DNA of 64,000 nt from Planococcus citri (GCF_950023065.1 NC_088679.1:47306001-47370000), one strand, 5' to 3'. Counted from the stretch's first letter, positions 37,658-52,061 are shown. The notes: generated from the letters alone by a model not told the origin. Numbers and translations: made by a program.

Positions 37658-37717
37658 TTAGACATATTGCTCGATGTTGTCGGTGGCAAACTGAAGCAGC
37701 TTTATGCTCCAGCGAGC
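37658..37717 (-). CDS. Weak candidate terminal exon
   Basis: A good acceptor on the minus strand (ATTCTGTTTCAG) is followed by 19 codons with G+C-rich codon choice (WSIKLLQFATDNIEQYV) and TAA. The opposite strand is also open across the same bases (DVVGGKLKQLYAPASLKQN, then TAA), so the coding strand is not certain. It may be the last exon of a minus-strand gene, a pseudogene fragment, or chance. If it belongs to the same gene as the 17.5-kb exon, it must be an alternative end, because it lies upstream of it and carries a stop. Confidence 0.25.
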   Translation of the reverse strand, partial: ARWSIKLLQFATDNIEQYV

Positions 37718-39575
37718 CTGAAACAGAATTAAAAAATAAGATTAGTATTTATGATGGATGCAATAATAATAGGCAACTACCCTTGATTTCAATATTGTGA
37801 ACATAAATAAGTGCTGGCACATGTTGAGAATTTCGTAAATTGCGATAAGAAAAACATGAAATTAAGTAGTAAGACCTTCAAGTGCGCCAATTTTTGCATT
37901 TCTAAAAAATTCGGATTGGAGTGAAGGGGAAGGAAAAAATCAAGTTCAAACTGTTGAACTTTTGACAAAAGAAAAAGCGATGTAAAAACACAAGTTTCGG
38001 GCCTGATTTTTTAATCCTTCAATAAAAGGCTATAAAATCACAAACTTTTTAAGCTAAAAAAAAAAAAAAAAATGAAAATTAATCAGGAAGCCAAATCAAA
38101 GTGATGGCGCCCTTCTCGAACCTTCGATATCATTGAAACCAAGTTAGATCAATAGATCATTTCCTGGAATAATTTCACTTTCCAAAAAGTTTTTGAACCT
38201 GAAGTTCATTTTTGATAAATTTTTGAAAATGTATAAGATTTAAAAAACTGTTTTAGATGACAAATTGTTTCTTTTTTTATAAAATTGTACTTTTTTTCAA
38301 ACGTAATAAACAAGTGTGAGCAGTTACTTTATTTAGAACCCCTAAGCTCCAAAATTATCACTTTTGAGTCATTCTGGAATGTCCACATTTGTACAAATAA
38401 AACAAAATAAATATTATGAGGAGGTTGAAAAACGCAGCACTTTTTTAAAAGTTTTTGAATAATTAAAAATTCGTCAACAACCCAAAAATGAGTTTAGACA
38501 TAAATTTTGACTTAGTGGACCATCTAATAAGGTGTCAGTGGTTCATAGAACGGCGCGATCACATTTCTTCAAATAAAAATAGTAAAATCTATAAAAAATT
38601 AACAAAGGTTCAAATTCGGGTTGATGGAGTATTTGAACGTCTTTCATCATACGAGTATAGATGATTTACGTACGAGTAGGTACTCTGACGATTAAAACTT
38701 ATAGATATTTATACATAATGTACTTAGGCTTCTAGGATAGAAAAGAACCTATAGAGCAAAAATCCAACAACTAGGAATACACACTCTCTATACAAGATGG
38801 CGCTTAATAACCCATTCATCAGATAATCCGAAATTAAAGAGATTATGTAGCATGATTTATACATATACAGACGGATTTGTATAGGTACTGTAATAGACAA
38901 GTAAATCTTGCTTCTGACTGAAAACTGTAACAGATTAAATCGACGAGCTTGTATACCCTATAAAAGTACATGGATACTTAATACATACGTGTAAGTAGAT
39001 ACCCACTCATCATACCATATTTCATAAATTAGTACCATAATACCTACTCATATTCAATTTATAAAAAAATAGCTTATATTTCATTTAAAAAAAAGAAAAA
39101 AACAGAATGACTGTTGCAAAAGGTAACACATTGAATAAATATTTTTAATATTTTTACATGTATCCACATACTGTCAAATACTGTCACGTTTCTGTCGTGA
39201 ATCAGACTATGAATTTTTTACATTATGCGAAGACGTGCCAGTGTTAAGAATTTACGGGTAAAATATTTTTCCATTTGTATACCATCGTTTCATTGGTTAA
39301 ATAAAAACGGGTCGTTTTTTCACACATCTTTTTCTTATACTGACAAAAATATATAAGTATACATTTTACGAGCGAGTTGAAAATTACCAACTTTGGCATC
39401 TTGCAAGATTTCTCACTTGAAATGAGTATCACCTTATTTTTTTCTCTCTCTTTTGTGTATGATTTAGTTCGTATCCTTTTTATATAATTTTTTTATTTTA
39501 AACAGCGACGTGGTTAGCTTGTAGCGATGTGACGTGCGAGTTTTTCCACTGGCAATATTATCATAGGAAATTTTC

Positions 39576-39696
39576 GGCAACAATTGAGCAAATAAAGACG
39601 GATGCTTTCCAAGTTACGATCAAGTTTGAATTTGTCAGCAACAAGTGAATAAATAAAGACAGGCGCTTTTCAAGTTACGATCAACTTTAAATTTGT
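39576..39696 (+). repeat. 60-bp tandem duplication
   Basis: Two adjacent units (39576-39635 and 39636-39696) share GCAACAA, AATAAAGAC and CAAGTTACGATCAA words in the same order and are about four-fifths identical by eye. No coding frame runs through both. Confidence 0.8.
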
Positions 39697-40816
39697 ACGA
39701 AAATTTCAAAAAAAGAAAAATCCTACGTAAAAAGTAGGTACCATGTAACTCAAGATACAGTTCCACAAACTGTTGCAAAAGTTATACCATTTACTAAAAA
39801 CGTTTTAGGCACTTTCAAACTTGAATTTAATTGTTAAAACTTTTATATTAGATATTTACATAAGCAAAAAAAAAAAAAAGTAAATGCACAATTCAACTTA
39901 AGAATGGTTTAAATTTACCTCTTCATTAAGTTAACAAAACGTTGTTTGGAGGTGAAGGTAAAAGTGATCCATTATTGAAATGTACAAACAAAGATTAACT
40001 CATCTATATTTTTTGTGCAGTATATTTTAGTCCTAAAAACATCCCCTCCCCCACTTCAAAAAACAAAAAATCCAGTCTCGTCGCAAAGAAACAAACGTCT
40101 CGTCGTCGTCGGTCGTTCTATCTTCAATTTTCCTTATCATAGCCTTGGTAGGAGTATTTAGGTACACGTCGGCCACCAACCCTTCTCATATATGCTAACA
40201 AAATATTAATGGTGCATATATGATTCACAATTTATAAATAGCATTTCTTCAGGTGAAACTATACCTACTTTTCGTTTCGTAGGTAGGTAGGCTCAATCAA
40301 ATTACGTGAAAAATACATTTGGTTGTAATTGAAAATGGAAATAAAAACACCCGTTATTATAACGAACATTCAATAAACTTTCCATTATCAGGAAAAGATA
40401 TCAAATTTTATGCTAATTAAGTATAAATATGAATGATCGATTAATTTCGATAAACGAACGAACGAACGAACGAAAAAAAAAATACCTACATCAAAATCTA
40501 TAATTTACATTGCCGAAATTACTCGCTTGAATCACGCAAATGGTATTTTTATCACAGCCAAGTTTTTCCTTTTCGATTCGAAAAATCACTCCGATACACC
40601 TTCAGCCTTGATGATTGAGCGATAATTTACAATATTTTCTGCTCCGGAAGTAAAATTAAAAGTATTCGAGTTATTTTCAAATTCCTGTTTGTCGAGTTTT
40701 CCTTAAGACTAATTTATTCAATGGTAAAATGACTTTGTACACGCGGTTTTCCAATTATCGAAATTTCCTCTGTAGGAAGTTTTTCTCTGCAAATTTATCG
40801 TTTTTGATAAATTATT
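39697..40816. other. AT-rich noncoding DNA
   Basis: No gene is visible. An AACG microsatellite of five units lies at 40453-40474, and a CGTCGTCGTCGGTCG stretch lies near 40105. The remainder is AT-rich. Confidence 0.55.
40453..40474 (+). repeat. (AACG)5 microsatellite
   Basis: Five perfect AACG units are followed by a short A run. Confidence 0.95.
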
Positions 40817-41125
40817 GCATTATTGGGCTTTTCAACTTTATGCGGATTGCATAGCTTTAGGTGGATTTTCCTGCCATCGAGATAAGTGCAAATTTTGAAT
40901 AAAACAGAATTTGGCAGTTTCAAAACGTTTAGGTATGTATTCGTTTGATTGGTGATTTCTAACCGTTGAAATTCATCGATAAACTACACATAAGTTAACG
41001 TTCAAAAACGATCAAATTCTGTTTAATTTCAAAATTTTCCCTTACCTCGCTGGCATCGTAGGCAAATCCGCCTGAAGCTGTGCAATCCGCATAAAATTGA
41101 AAAGCCCAATTTGGTTTCATAATGC
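40817..41125. mobile_element. Foldback MITE-like inverted repeat (309 bp)
   Basis: The left arm (from 40817) and right arm (to 41125) are inverted copies of about 105-120 bases. Both begin GCATTAT, then share TTGGGCTTTTCAA, TTTATGCGGATTGCA and AAACAGAATTTG in order, with several substitutions and small indels. About 80 bases separate the arms. I could not define a target duplication, so the superfamily is open. Confidence 0.75.
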
Positions 41126-44100
41126 TTACCTATATACTTATTTTATTTCCGCTGCCAACTTATTAGTAGATAAACAATGCAGAAGAAAAATGAAAATTTG
41201 TGCAATGCAGTAACCATTTTTTTTTTACAGAATTTTTTTAGTCTTTGCAACACTTTTTGAACACATAGAATTGGCGAGTGGATTTTCAACAGGTGGTTCT
41301 ATATAATGCATTCTATAGGTTAAATACCTACATCGTCCATTTTCTAAATAAAATGAAATGTCCAAACAATCGTCGAATGACGTTCATTCTTCGTAGATCT
41401 GTACATACCTAGGTGTTTTCCAGTAGGTACTTGAGTAAGTACGAGATGAAAAATTAAGAAGATAACTTTAGACGCTGGGTACAAATTAAATTCTCTATAG
41501 CTAACCTACACCGATCCAAGCGTTAATGTAAAATTACGAACTAAGTTTAGTTCGATTGACCACCTGCTGTAGTCCACTACTTTTATGTACACCGGAGAAT
41601 TCAGTTCTTTTTATACATAGGCTTTGAACGTACATACATATTCCTTGTTTTATTCTTATAGATTCGTACAACACTTAATTCAACGAACGAAACACTTCAC
41701 AATCACTGTAACGATGAAAATAATTATTCATCGAGTTCACTTTTGGAAAATCAACTCTCTAGCAACATTTAGATATAATACTAGCGACACATAATTCATC
41801 AAAAACTAAGAACCTATTTAATTAGTAAATAGTAAGTATGTCTTCATACATATACATTCGGTGTTTCCTGTGTATGTAAATTTGTGCGTATTCCTCTACG
41901 CTTATTCTTACTTTGAATCCAAATACATATGAGATCGTAATGGCAGGAATAGTTCATAACGAAATTAAATAGATTACATTTTCATCGAGGCACAGAAGAA
42001 AATACTCGTTACTTTGAAGACATCGGCATAAAAGGGTTTCTACCACTTAAAATACAAACTACACTTCCTCACTTCTGTTCCACGAGAAAAACTTTCGCAA
42101 CAGATTTGTAGTTGAAAAGCACGAAGATACACTAGAAAACTTTAAAACAATTTTACCTCAGTCGCGAAAATATTCAAATAAACAGAGAGGTTTTGTCAGG
42201 AACAAAATATTTATAGTTAAATGTATAGGTAGAGAAAAATACAAGTTATCCAAGAGTGAGTATGTATAATGTACCTCTCTACCTATCTACTGAGGATAGG
42301 CCTACAGCTGAATAAAATTATGTGAAGGGCAAAGGCCACTTAGGAAAATACTCGTAGTATGGTATATTTTGTGATATTCAACACATTTTACTGCAGCTTG
42401 TGAAGTGACCAACAATTTTGTTTCCCCAATACGAGTGAAAAAAACAAAAACCTTGAATTTCAGACATTCGCCTTCAAGTATAGCGTAGGTACCTGCGTAC
42501 CCAATTCATTATAAAATTGAGAGTTTAAAAAAATATATTTGATTCTTGTCTCACTGAGGGAGAAGAGGGTGTTCTACCTACTGGTCTTAATAATTGTCAA
42601 AAATATAAATTAAAATTTTCTCATTTTTATAAGAAAAGATCTAGGTTGTAGGTGGCTCACTTTTTAATATAGAAATGATAACGTGACAATCTCGTCTCAC
42701 CCTCTTTCGCAAAGAGTTGTGAAAAATGAAGCTGAGTACCTGCTTAAATGTGAGTCGTTTTAAATTAGATGAATATAAAATATTTACTCATGCCTGAAAG
42801 ATGAAATTGAAATTTTAATATATACCTACTTTTTAAAATGAATTCTATTTATATCAAACTCACTCGCACCTTCGGTTGCCTATATTAAAACCACGACGAA
42901 TAATTTAATTTCGCTTTTCTGAAATACATATATCTTATACCACACGAGCACAGTCGCATATGTAGGTATTTTACACTTATATTGTGTTGGTATAGTTATA
43001 CGCCCATATGGCATTGACTGAATAAAGCATATAGGTACCTCATAAAAATTTTGGATAGATCTTTTAGGATTTTTAAATGCGATTTCTTAATTCTTGGGAG
43101 TGATTTGAACTATTAAAAAGTTTTAAAACAAAATTTCCATATACTTAATGTGTAGATCAATTTCAGAAAATATAGTGCCTTAATGCATGCGGGCACAATT
43201 TTTATGATTTTTTTTTGAAGTCTGGATACCATGATAGGTTACTTATATGTAAGCTTTTCATTCAAAATCAACTGCAAATTTCAAAAAAATTAAAAAGATG
43301 AAAAATTATCGTAGGTAACGTCATTTCCGCGTTCATTTTTTATTGACAAAATATTAGGTAGCTTTTGTGCTCACTAGTTGTCTTTCCACGACAATAAACG
43401 AAACTCTACCAAAGGCAAAATCCTTCTTGTCCACGTGTTTGTTTCATCAAAGTTATAATGAGAGATAAAGTCAATATGTACAATGTACATCTAAAAAAAG
43501 GGGGTATTTGTCTAAATATCACGAATTTGAAACATTCTCTTCTTAATTTGTTTTCTATCGAGTAAATATTTCCAGAGGCATTGAAATTCATTTTTTATTT
43601 CCAACTGACTTTTCCATTTGTATACAATTCACTTAGTTATTCTATCGCTAGAAGAGAGTAGGTATCCGCCAATACAATATTTTTTCGTTTTTATTTTTAT
43701 TTGATGATAGCTCTGCGAGCATTTTCACGCAGACAGTGAAACGAAAATACGAAATTCACGACTACGATAAGTTTTCGTTGCATTTGTATATGCCTATAGG
43801 TAAGCAGGCTAAGCACGTATTTAAAATGTTACTACCTACGACGAAACAATTTTCCACGTATTCAATTTATGGAGGTCACAAAGCGATTAAATTTAGTGAA
43901 CCGTGACAGCGACATTTAAAATTATAACCAAATCACACGAGAAAATATGATTCTCAAAAAATGCCAAATTTCTGCAACGTGAAATTAAATTCTAGAAAGG
44001 CCCAGCGTGACGTGAGAAACAAGTTTGGCTAAAAGCTTTATTTCCCTTCTTTTCTACCTATATACACGTAGACGTAGGTATCGCTGGCGGAAAAAATTAT

Positions 44101-47100
44101 CAACTGAAAAACATACCAACTGTGTTAGCGGAAAAAACGACTCCAAATAAGAGATACACAATTGGTCTGAAAAACAACCAACAGTGCAGAATGAAACAGT
44201 TGGTAGGTAGGTACGTACACCTGCTTTTGTTATACCGCACTCGAAACTCTTTGCGTTTTCACCTAATTTTCTCACTTCAGCTTGAGGGGAGAAGTAATCC
44301 ATCGTTTTATTCAACATTCCGTATATTTTATTCCCTGACCGTAAACTATAGCTGGAGTAATTTTTGTTCTCCTTTAATTTATTTCTTAATTTGTAGAGGA
44401 AAAAAAACATTTTATACGATAGGTAGAAGAGGATAAAAGTGTTTCTTTTGTTATACAAGTGACCAACACGCCGCTGGAAAATTTAATCAAATCGAATCAA
44501 CGAGATTGTAAGATGCACCAGTTGAAACGACAAGATTACGAAACGAGTTCGGTTGATGGCATTTTACATTCGCTTCCACTTTTGAAAATAGTTTACCACG
44601 CTAACTTTCACGCGCTTTTAAAAGCGATCTTTCTTTTTCTCATCTCCACCGTATATACGTAATCTTATTGACTGTAATTAAACAAATTATACGTACCTAC
44701 CTAATAAAAACAGACATTCGACTTAATTTGGATTAACACTAATATCAATAAGCGTACTTTGATAAAATGTGTACATACTCGTAGCAGCTTCAACTTAATC
44801 CTTAAAACGTCCTTTGTTACGAAATTACTAAACATACTTAGGTAACAAAAGTTTTTACCACAAAAAAACACGTAAACATAAATCGAAAAAACTTCACTAC
44901 ATTCACCTAATCATACCATTACGGGTACTATAGGCCTATGTTATCGAAAGATTACATCATGCACCCAATTACCCCGTACAGAAAATATTCTCCCATTAAG
45001 AAGAACTAACCTACGTACGTAACTAGGTACCTAACCTTTTAGCGAAGGATTTCTTTGCCGTAATATTTACTCCCTAAATTCGAGATCGTTTTAATTAAAT
45101 GTTACTCTGATTATAAACTTATAAACTTTTACGCGCCCAACTTCCATCTTCCAAACTTTACCAAAGGTACAAATACAAAATCTATCTTTATAAGACTTCT
45201 TTATATTGAATGTTGAGAAATCAAAGGTTTCTTTTTGCTGTTTTGATTACGATAAAAATTTTATAGGAGAGTTTTTTGTGAAAAAAAAAAGAAAAAAATG
45301 AAGGCTTCTAAGAATCGACCCAATTTCAAATGAAAGCAACAAGAGGATCACGTTTTTTTTTTAGGTACATTGCATTGTGACTAGAATCGTTGAACATAGA
45401 AATGGTATGGGTGAAGTGAAGGGAGCACTACTATTTCATACTTGGTGGACTTTTTTTCATTTTTTTCTGCTCTCACCCACTAAAGTTATCATTTCAGGAG
45501 AGGATATCGCACCATGAAATTTTCAAATGGTACCAGTAAGCCCCATCCCCCATTTTACAAAATGAGAACAAAATAAAGTTTTGTACAAAATTTTTAAAAT
45601 TGAACATTTTGCCAGTTCAAACATCCCAGTTTGATCTATACTTTGGTAAAATTAATTCATAAAAATTTTGACACAAAAAAGGGGAATTTTCAAATAAAAT
45701 TACCGATTTTGATTTATTGTCTATATTTTTCATACCTATAAGGGACTAGTTTGGAGAACTGGGGAACCTTTTTTCTCAAATAGGATATTAATTAGAAAAA
45801 TTCTGACTCAGAAATGAGGAATTTTAAAACGGATTGATTTTTTAAAATTGTTTTTCCACAAGGAAGAAAACGAAAAATGGGAATCATTTTCTTAAAATCT
45901 TGGCCGAGGTATCAACTTTGAGCAGGGGAAGTGAGATATTCCTTGTTCAATTTTTTAGCTGACCGTTTCAATAAAAAATTGGAGATTTCAACAATGTGTT
46001 CGATCAAAGGTACCTACGCTTGTATACTCGTAATTCATTTGAAGAATGCCCTCCTTTCTTTCATTGCGACCGATGGTAAAGAAAATTATCAGCATAACTA
46101 AATATTCCAAGTCTTTCTCTTCTTAACGTTTATATTTTTGAAAATAAAATTTAAAAAAATGTACTTAATTTTTTTCGCAAAGAACAGTCGCATAAGTCAG
46201 CAAAAGCCTTATTAACCTGTCTGCTAAATCGACTTCATCCTTTATTTTGATGTATTATTCGTAAAATTTGACTGACGTTTAATAATTTTCTTCTCCTAAA
46301 ATCCAATTTAAATGTTGATAAAGTACCATTCGTAAACTTTGTTTTTAATTGCAAGATGAGTGGTAACGAAAACCAATTCGTTTCATTGATCCGTTTTTTC
46401 TTTTAATTCGGTCTTTTTAAAGGAATTTTATTTCCCATCCATTATTTATTTAATTTTTTTTTCAAAATAGATTTGTATCTAACTACGTTGGTTAGGAAAG
46501 AAATGCTCCAATCCTTTTTGACGTTTTTTTTCCTTCTCAGGAATAAGTAGGTTCTCATCTACGATTTCACAAATATGTTATGCATTTATAGTAATAAGTT
46601 ACCTACCTATTAAGTATATAACGAAATTTCAAATCTGTTCTGTGTAATTTTTTTATATTATCGCGCTCTCCGGCTGTAATTTTAATTAAAACTTGGTTAC
46701 GTTGCGCATAAACATTTTATTAACATCATAAATAAATTTTAATGTGAATTTTATCATCGTGATGGAAGTAGGTAGATGGAGGAACCTTCATCTCGGCCTA
46801 TAATTCCGCCTAATAAAGCGAGTGGTTTTTAGTTTTTCAGACTAAATTTTTATGTTTTTTTGAGCCTACCCGCAATCGAGAAAAATCAATTCTATTTATT
46901 TTTTCTAAAGCTGAAATATTATCATAATGGACATTTTTATGTCGTAAAAGTACATAGGACAGTTTAAAGATGGAAACACTCGGTAGCTTTTTTTAAAAAA
47001 ATATGATCGTACTGAACTGAGAAAAATAATTGAAACGCGATTAGAAAGAGGACAGCGTGAAACAGTAGGTATCCGAACGATTCTAGATTTTGATAAGTAC

Positions 47101-50100
47101 CTACCTCCATGGGCATAATTCCCTCTTGGCTATTTTCATAAAATGTTTACTTCCCGTTTATTAGTTCTCGCAAAAGTTGTATAATTATGGAGCCATATTC
47201 TACCCATTGTATAAATACCTATACGTATATATGGTTGTTTGTGTCAATGCTTTTTCTTTAAGGCTGAATTTTCCTCGTCATTAAACACCCTCGAGGTATT
47301 AAGGGAAAATAAAACAACGTTTACCTACGCGATTAACTTGTCGATGTGTGACGAAAATTAGATTCGTGTATACAAATAATGTACCTAACCAAGTACCCGT
47401 GATCAATATTCGTAAAAGTAAAATAAAAACATTAATCTTCATAGAAATTTAATACCGAAATGTAGTAAAGCTTTAAATTCGCTTTAATATGGAGACCTAT
47501 ATTAATCTCGTAGGGATTTTAAAACCCACCTCAAATCAGCGCCAAACTAATCTACGTTGTTTACACCCAGTTTCGTTTAACTTACTACTTTCATGGCTGA
47601 AATTGCCTACGCAATACCGGCCTTACAAAACCATTAGACAAATAATAAGCCTATTATGTGAAATAATATCGCAAAACTTCCTTCATCGTACCACTTCTCG
47701 CTATTATCTGCATGCCAATCCATTTTAATACACCAAGATGATTGCCATAAATATCTCAATGAAAATCTGTTACTTATGGAGATCAACATGTTACTATGTG
47801 GGTTTGGGTAGGTATCTAAACCTTTAGATAAATGTCCAGCCACCATCGTGTTCAGCAAAAAAAACAACAACATTTAACGCAGTTGATGAAGCATATTGGC
47901 GGTTTTCAGGATTACCAGTAATCAAACAGTTTTCGAGACCTTTTTGTAATAAAAATGTTCGCAACGTTGTAGCTGCTCAATAAAACCTTCAATGTAGGTA
48001 GGTAGATGTTTCATAAAATTTCAACCATGAACCGTGCAATGATGGTCGAGCTGAACGTAAAGGGTTTGTATAATCTGTTCGTATTTTGGCTTTTATTTGT
48101 TTACATTATGCCAACAGGTTCTCTACTCATGGATGAATGAAATCTCATTTACATCCCAGTAAGTAGTTATCTGCTCATTTGAGCTGAAGTTACCAAACGT
48201 GTGTTCGATAGATGTACCTATCTACGTATGTAGTGTACCTATCTTTCATTTACCTTCATACGCAGAATAAGTAGGAGCATTGTACTGATGAGACTGTCAT
48301 ATTTTTTTCATGAGTACCTAAAATCTTGCATGAAGATGTGTTAATTTTTTGGAAGCTCTTATGTGTTCTCGCGTTTGTATTTGAAAAAAAATCAGTGATT
48401 GAATTCCGAGGGGTTTCCTTGTTAATATTGATCACCAGAAACGGGAGTCTCGCCCTCTGTCCATCTGGTTTCTGAACATTTCACTGGTGTTTTCCAATCT
48501 AAATCATGATGAAAATAATGAAAACTAATAAAGTATAGTCCTGAAGAAATTGAAGCAAATTTCATTGTGTTAAGAAAGGAAGAACAGTATGAATAAAAAA
48601 GAGATGCAGGGGTAGAAGGGAGAGGGGAATGGGGAGAGAAAAAGACCCTCACAGACTCTCAAATATAGCATGTAAAAACGCATGTTCATCTAATTATCTG
48701 GATACCTAGTTGAAAGATGATTATTATTACGTATTTACGGCGAACTGGGTAGGCAACTTATTTCACGTCATTTTTAAACTTCGGATTTCTTAAAATGTAA
48801 GCAAATGAGCAATAATAAAAGAATTTTCAATAAACTTTTATTATGAAAAATTGTCTAGTTACCACCATAATATCCTCTATCGCCCTCTATAGGTCCTCCT
48901 CCTCCCTTTCATTAAAAAAATATTCCGCAATTAGCATGGAAAGTTTTGAAGTATACAGAGGCGAATTGAAATTCAGATGCTGATATTCATTTTTCTATTT
49001 TTAGCAAATTTTTCAAAATTAAACTTGGCTCTTATTTTTTTTTAATTTTCGCAAATTTTTCTAATTTCATTGGCTAAAATTTTGAAGAAGGGTCTTGAAT
49101 AAAAATGAAATTTTTCAAGGTACCTACTACCTATATCAGTGCACTTCCTGATGAGCTCAAATTCGACACTTTTATATCTCAAATATTTGACAACTTTGAT
49201 TTCAATTGCAGTTGAGTTATACACTTCTCACTGTACGTCATTGTGAAAATGTACCTACTTCAATTCTACCTTACCATATTATATTTTACCTATTCTTATT
49301 TCTTACAATATAGAAAGGAGACGTGTCATCTTGATTTTACCTCCCGATATTTCATCGTGATAAAGTTTAATTAAATTATCCGCCAGCGCGATGTTATTCG
49401 GATGGTGAAACTGTTGAATATGCTGGAGAAATATCATTCGAATTGAGGTTTGTTTTCTATCGAATCGTCGCTTCGTTATTCCGCTTTAAAATACCACAAT
49501 GTCTCTTTTTGATTGTCGCAAATTCGAATTATACCTACTAGGTACAATGGTTTGTGTTTCACTAAAGTTTGAGGGATTTTAAAAGATGAACGTTGTTTTA
49601 GTTTGGAGAAGGTAGGGTAGGTACCGATTATTTTTCCCACCGAACAATGTTTATTGCTTGAGGAGCAATGAAATACGATGTCGAAATGCCGCATGCCTCT
49701 GAAAGAATATGCTTGAAGGGTACTCGACGTTGGTATCGAAAAACTTGAAATGTTTGCAGTAATTCGACAAAGCTGTGTGTGGTATTCATCGAAAATCACA
49801 AAAAAATAATCGAGCACTTGAATTGTTTTCTGTTGGCGTGCTTTTAGATGCACTTTCGATTTTTTTTTCATCCGCTCCATAAACTTTTACATAAACAGTT
49901 TTTTGTTTTCAGTTCAACATACTTATTATTAAATATAAATTTCCTATATCAAACCTTATGAAACACCCTGTGTAATAGAGTTGTTCACACGAAAGATGCT
50001 TGTAATATAGATGCAATTAGTGATTCTTACTCGTACTTACCTACGTTGTCCATGAGATCTGCGACCACTAATAAGATTTTATTCTCGAACAGTGATCACT

Positions 50101-52061
50101 GAACAGTCCACCTACATGAACTTTCACAGCAGTAGGCAGACCTATCCAGATTTCAAAGGAAACGAACCTGATAGGTATAAGGCTTTTAGATTTACACGAA
50201 AACGAGCGAGCGATATTAATTGGATAGAAATTTGGTTGGAAATCGAAAACCGCGAAATAGGTGATTCTACATCATTCGTTTTATTAAAGTTCCATCACAA
50301 CTATATCGTGAATTCCCTATAGATTAAAAAAACCCAACGAGAAACTTTCTACTACACTTATGAGATGAATCAGTGTAATTTCAAACTAATGCGTAAATAG
50401 CTCAAACAAAATCACTCACAGAGTGACATTAATGGATGACTAAGCTTCAAGAAGCTTTCAAAAACCTTTTGCGTGTGCGAAGATGAGATTCCAAAATTTA
50501 TCCGCGATTTGAAAAACGGACATGTTGTCTCTACCATCCTTTAATTACTCTCACAAATACCCTTAATTAAACGTTATCGTTTCTTCCAAGTTCGAACATG
50601 GTGATAGGCAATAAATCTGTTACGAACGTTCACCATGTTGTCATCGTAGCCAATTCGTTCATTTAATTCCCTCAGTACATGGTCGGAAACTAACATCCGC
50701 TTGGCCTTAAAAAATTTCACGCTGGAACTTTACTTTGGAGTAAGATTTCAAGTAAGAAAATTTCGTTGCTCTGTTATACACGTAGGTAGGTATACCACCT
50801 ATCGATTGTTCGTAAAATGGCTTTAAAGCTCACCAGAGATGATGTTACAGCAGGTATAGTTGGATATTTCAATCGTAAGCTCCGATCTTAAACCCTTAAT
50901 CTACTCACCTATACTTACTCGTGGTGGAAGTTCTTCAAGCAACGCGATGATATGTGAAAAGAAGTGTAAGTAAGACGATGGCCGAATCAAATCAGGGGAA
51001 CTCGCGATCATGAATTAACTATGCATAGAGAGAACATACATTCATAAATCCAGCTCTTAATTTACAAATGATTAAATATCCGGTAGGTACTCGAGTAAGT
51101 AAGTATTTCCTACAGATAAATACGTACACAGACAGAATAACGCCAAGGGAAAATTTACATACTCACTCGCTATAATTCTAATCAAGAGATATAAACGCAA
51201 AATTTGAAACTTTTAAATTAATGCTGTCTCGTGTCATTTCCAAGTACCAATATCCCTGAAGTTACACAAAAGTAAAATATATCATAACGGTTATGAGAAT
51301 GTAATATCTCATTACGGTCATATTATCGCGTAAATATAATTTACCGCCTAAGTATATATGTATAATACGTATAAAGTAGTATTACTGATAGAACAGATGT
51401 CTACTTTTTATACTTATGTGCCTCGTACCTACGTATAATCTCACCCGAGTGTATGAAACTGCATAAGTATACAATACATAGGTAGGTAGGTAGATAGAGA
51501 TACACATATGTATAACGTGATATCATTTTATTTCCACTTCTGAGAAGTTCAGACTTATTTGCGAAGTGCTTTGTACCTACGATGTATTTGCAGTACTGCT
51601 ATCTTCTTACAGACGAAATTTTTTCTCAACGAAAAAACACCTATCCAGCTTACCTACGTAAAAAGAAGCAAAGTATTATACGAAAGATTTTTATGATACA
51701 CGACTTTCTTTAGAAAAAATATTACGAGAAGATCCTTACCGTACTATAACCTTTGAAAATGGTAGAATGAAATAATTACGATTTCAGAAAATAATTTAAA
51801 AAACTGTTGTACCTAGGTAGGTAACTATTGAAATTCTATTCATGTGTACCTAGTTACACTTAATGTAGGTAATCGTCATGTTGTAAGAAACTATTTTAAA
51901 AATGGATGCAAATCACGGATACCTATTTGTTTTGCTCGAGTTAAATCAATGTTTAAAAGTATTCCAAATTTTTTTAAAAAATCTGAGAAACTCATTATTA
52001 AACATTTTATTGCCCCCCCCCCCTCGAGTTTGACATAATATCAGAAAGTCAAGAATATATA
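41126..52061. other. Long noncoding stretch
   Basis: About 11 kb with no supported gene. The longest frames (134 codons, minus strand at 44054-44458 and 49476-49880) lack splice context and recognisable motifs. The third copy of the 36-bp motif lies at 48731. A lone transposon-like end, ACACAGGGTGTTTC on the minus strand, lies near 49975. An AACATGGTGA/TCACCATGTT hairpin lies at 50595-50639. An 11-base C run lies near 52013. About 46130-46960 has few GTAGGTA words and might be more conserved. Confidence 0.5.
48731..48766 (+). repeat. Dispersed 36-bp motif, copy 3
   Basis: GTATTTACGGCGAACTGGGT then AGGCAACTTATTTCAC matches copies 1 and 2 in the first 18 bases and less well after that. Orientation is the same as in the other two. 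Confidence 0.6.

Larger units (their letters stand above)
30859..39575. other. Long noncoding stretch
   Basis: No well supported gene. Two exon-like segments on the minus strand are listed separately. A small AGCGAAAAAA/TTTTTTCGCT hairpin lies at 31591-31616 and a TGTATACG/CGTATACA hairpin at 32469-32492. About 32380-32960 has few GTAGGTA words, many CpG and homeobox-type ATTA words and a TGACGTCA site at 32825-32832, so it could be a regulatory region. The rest is AT-rich with GTAGGTA and TACGAGTA words. Confidence 0.5.

Noticed and set aside
44054..44458. 134-codon frame on the minus strand
   Set aside because: It is rich in Phe, Leu, Ser and Tyr, overlaps a 104-codon frame on the other strand, and has no recognisable domain or splice context.
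49476..49880. 134-codon frame on the minus strand
   Set aside because: No domain is recognised. A lone transposon-like end lies nearby at 49975, but no second end was found to make it an element with a coding region.
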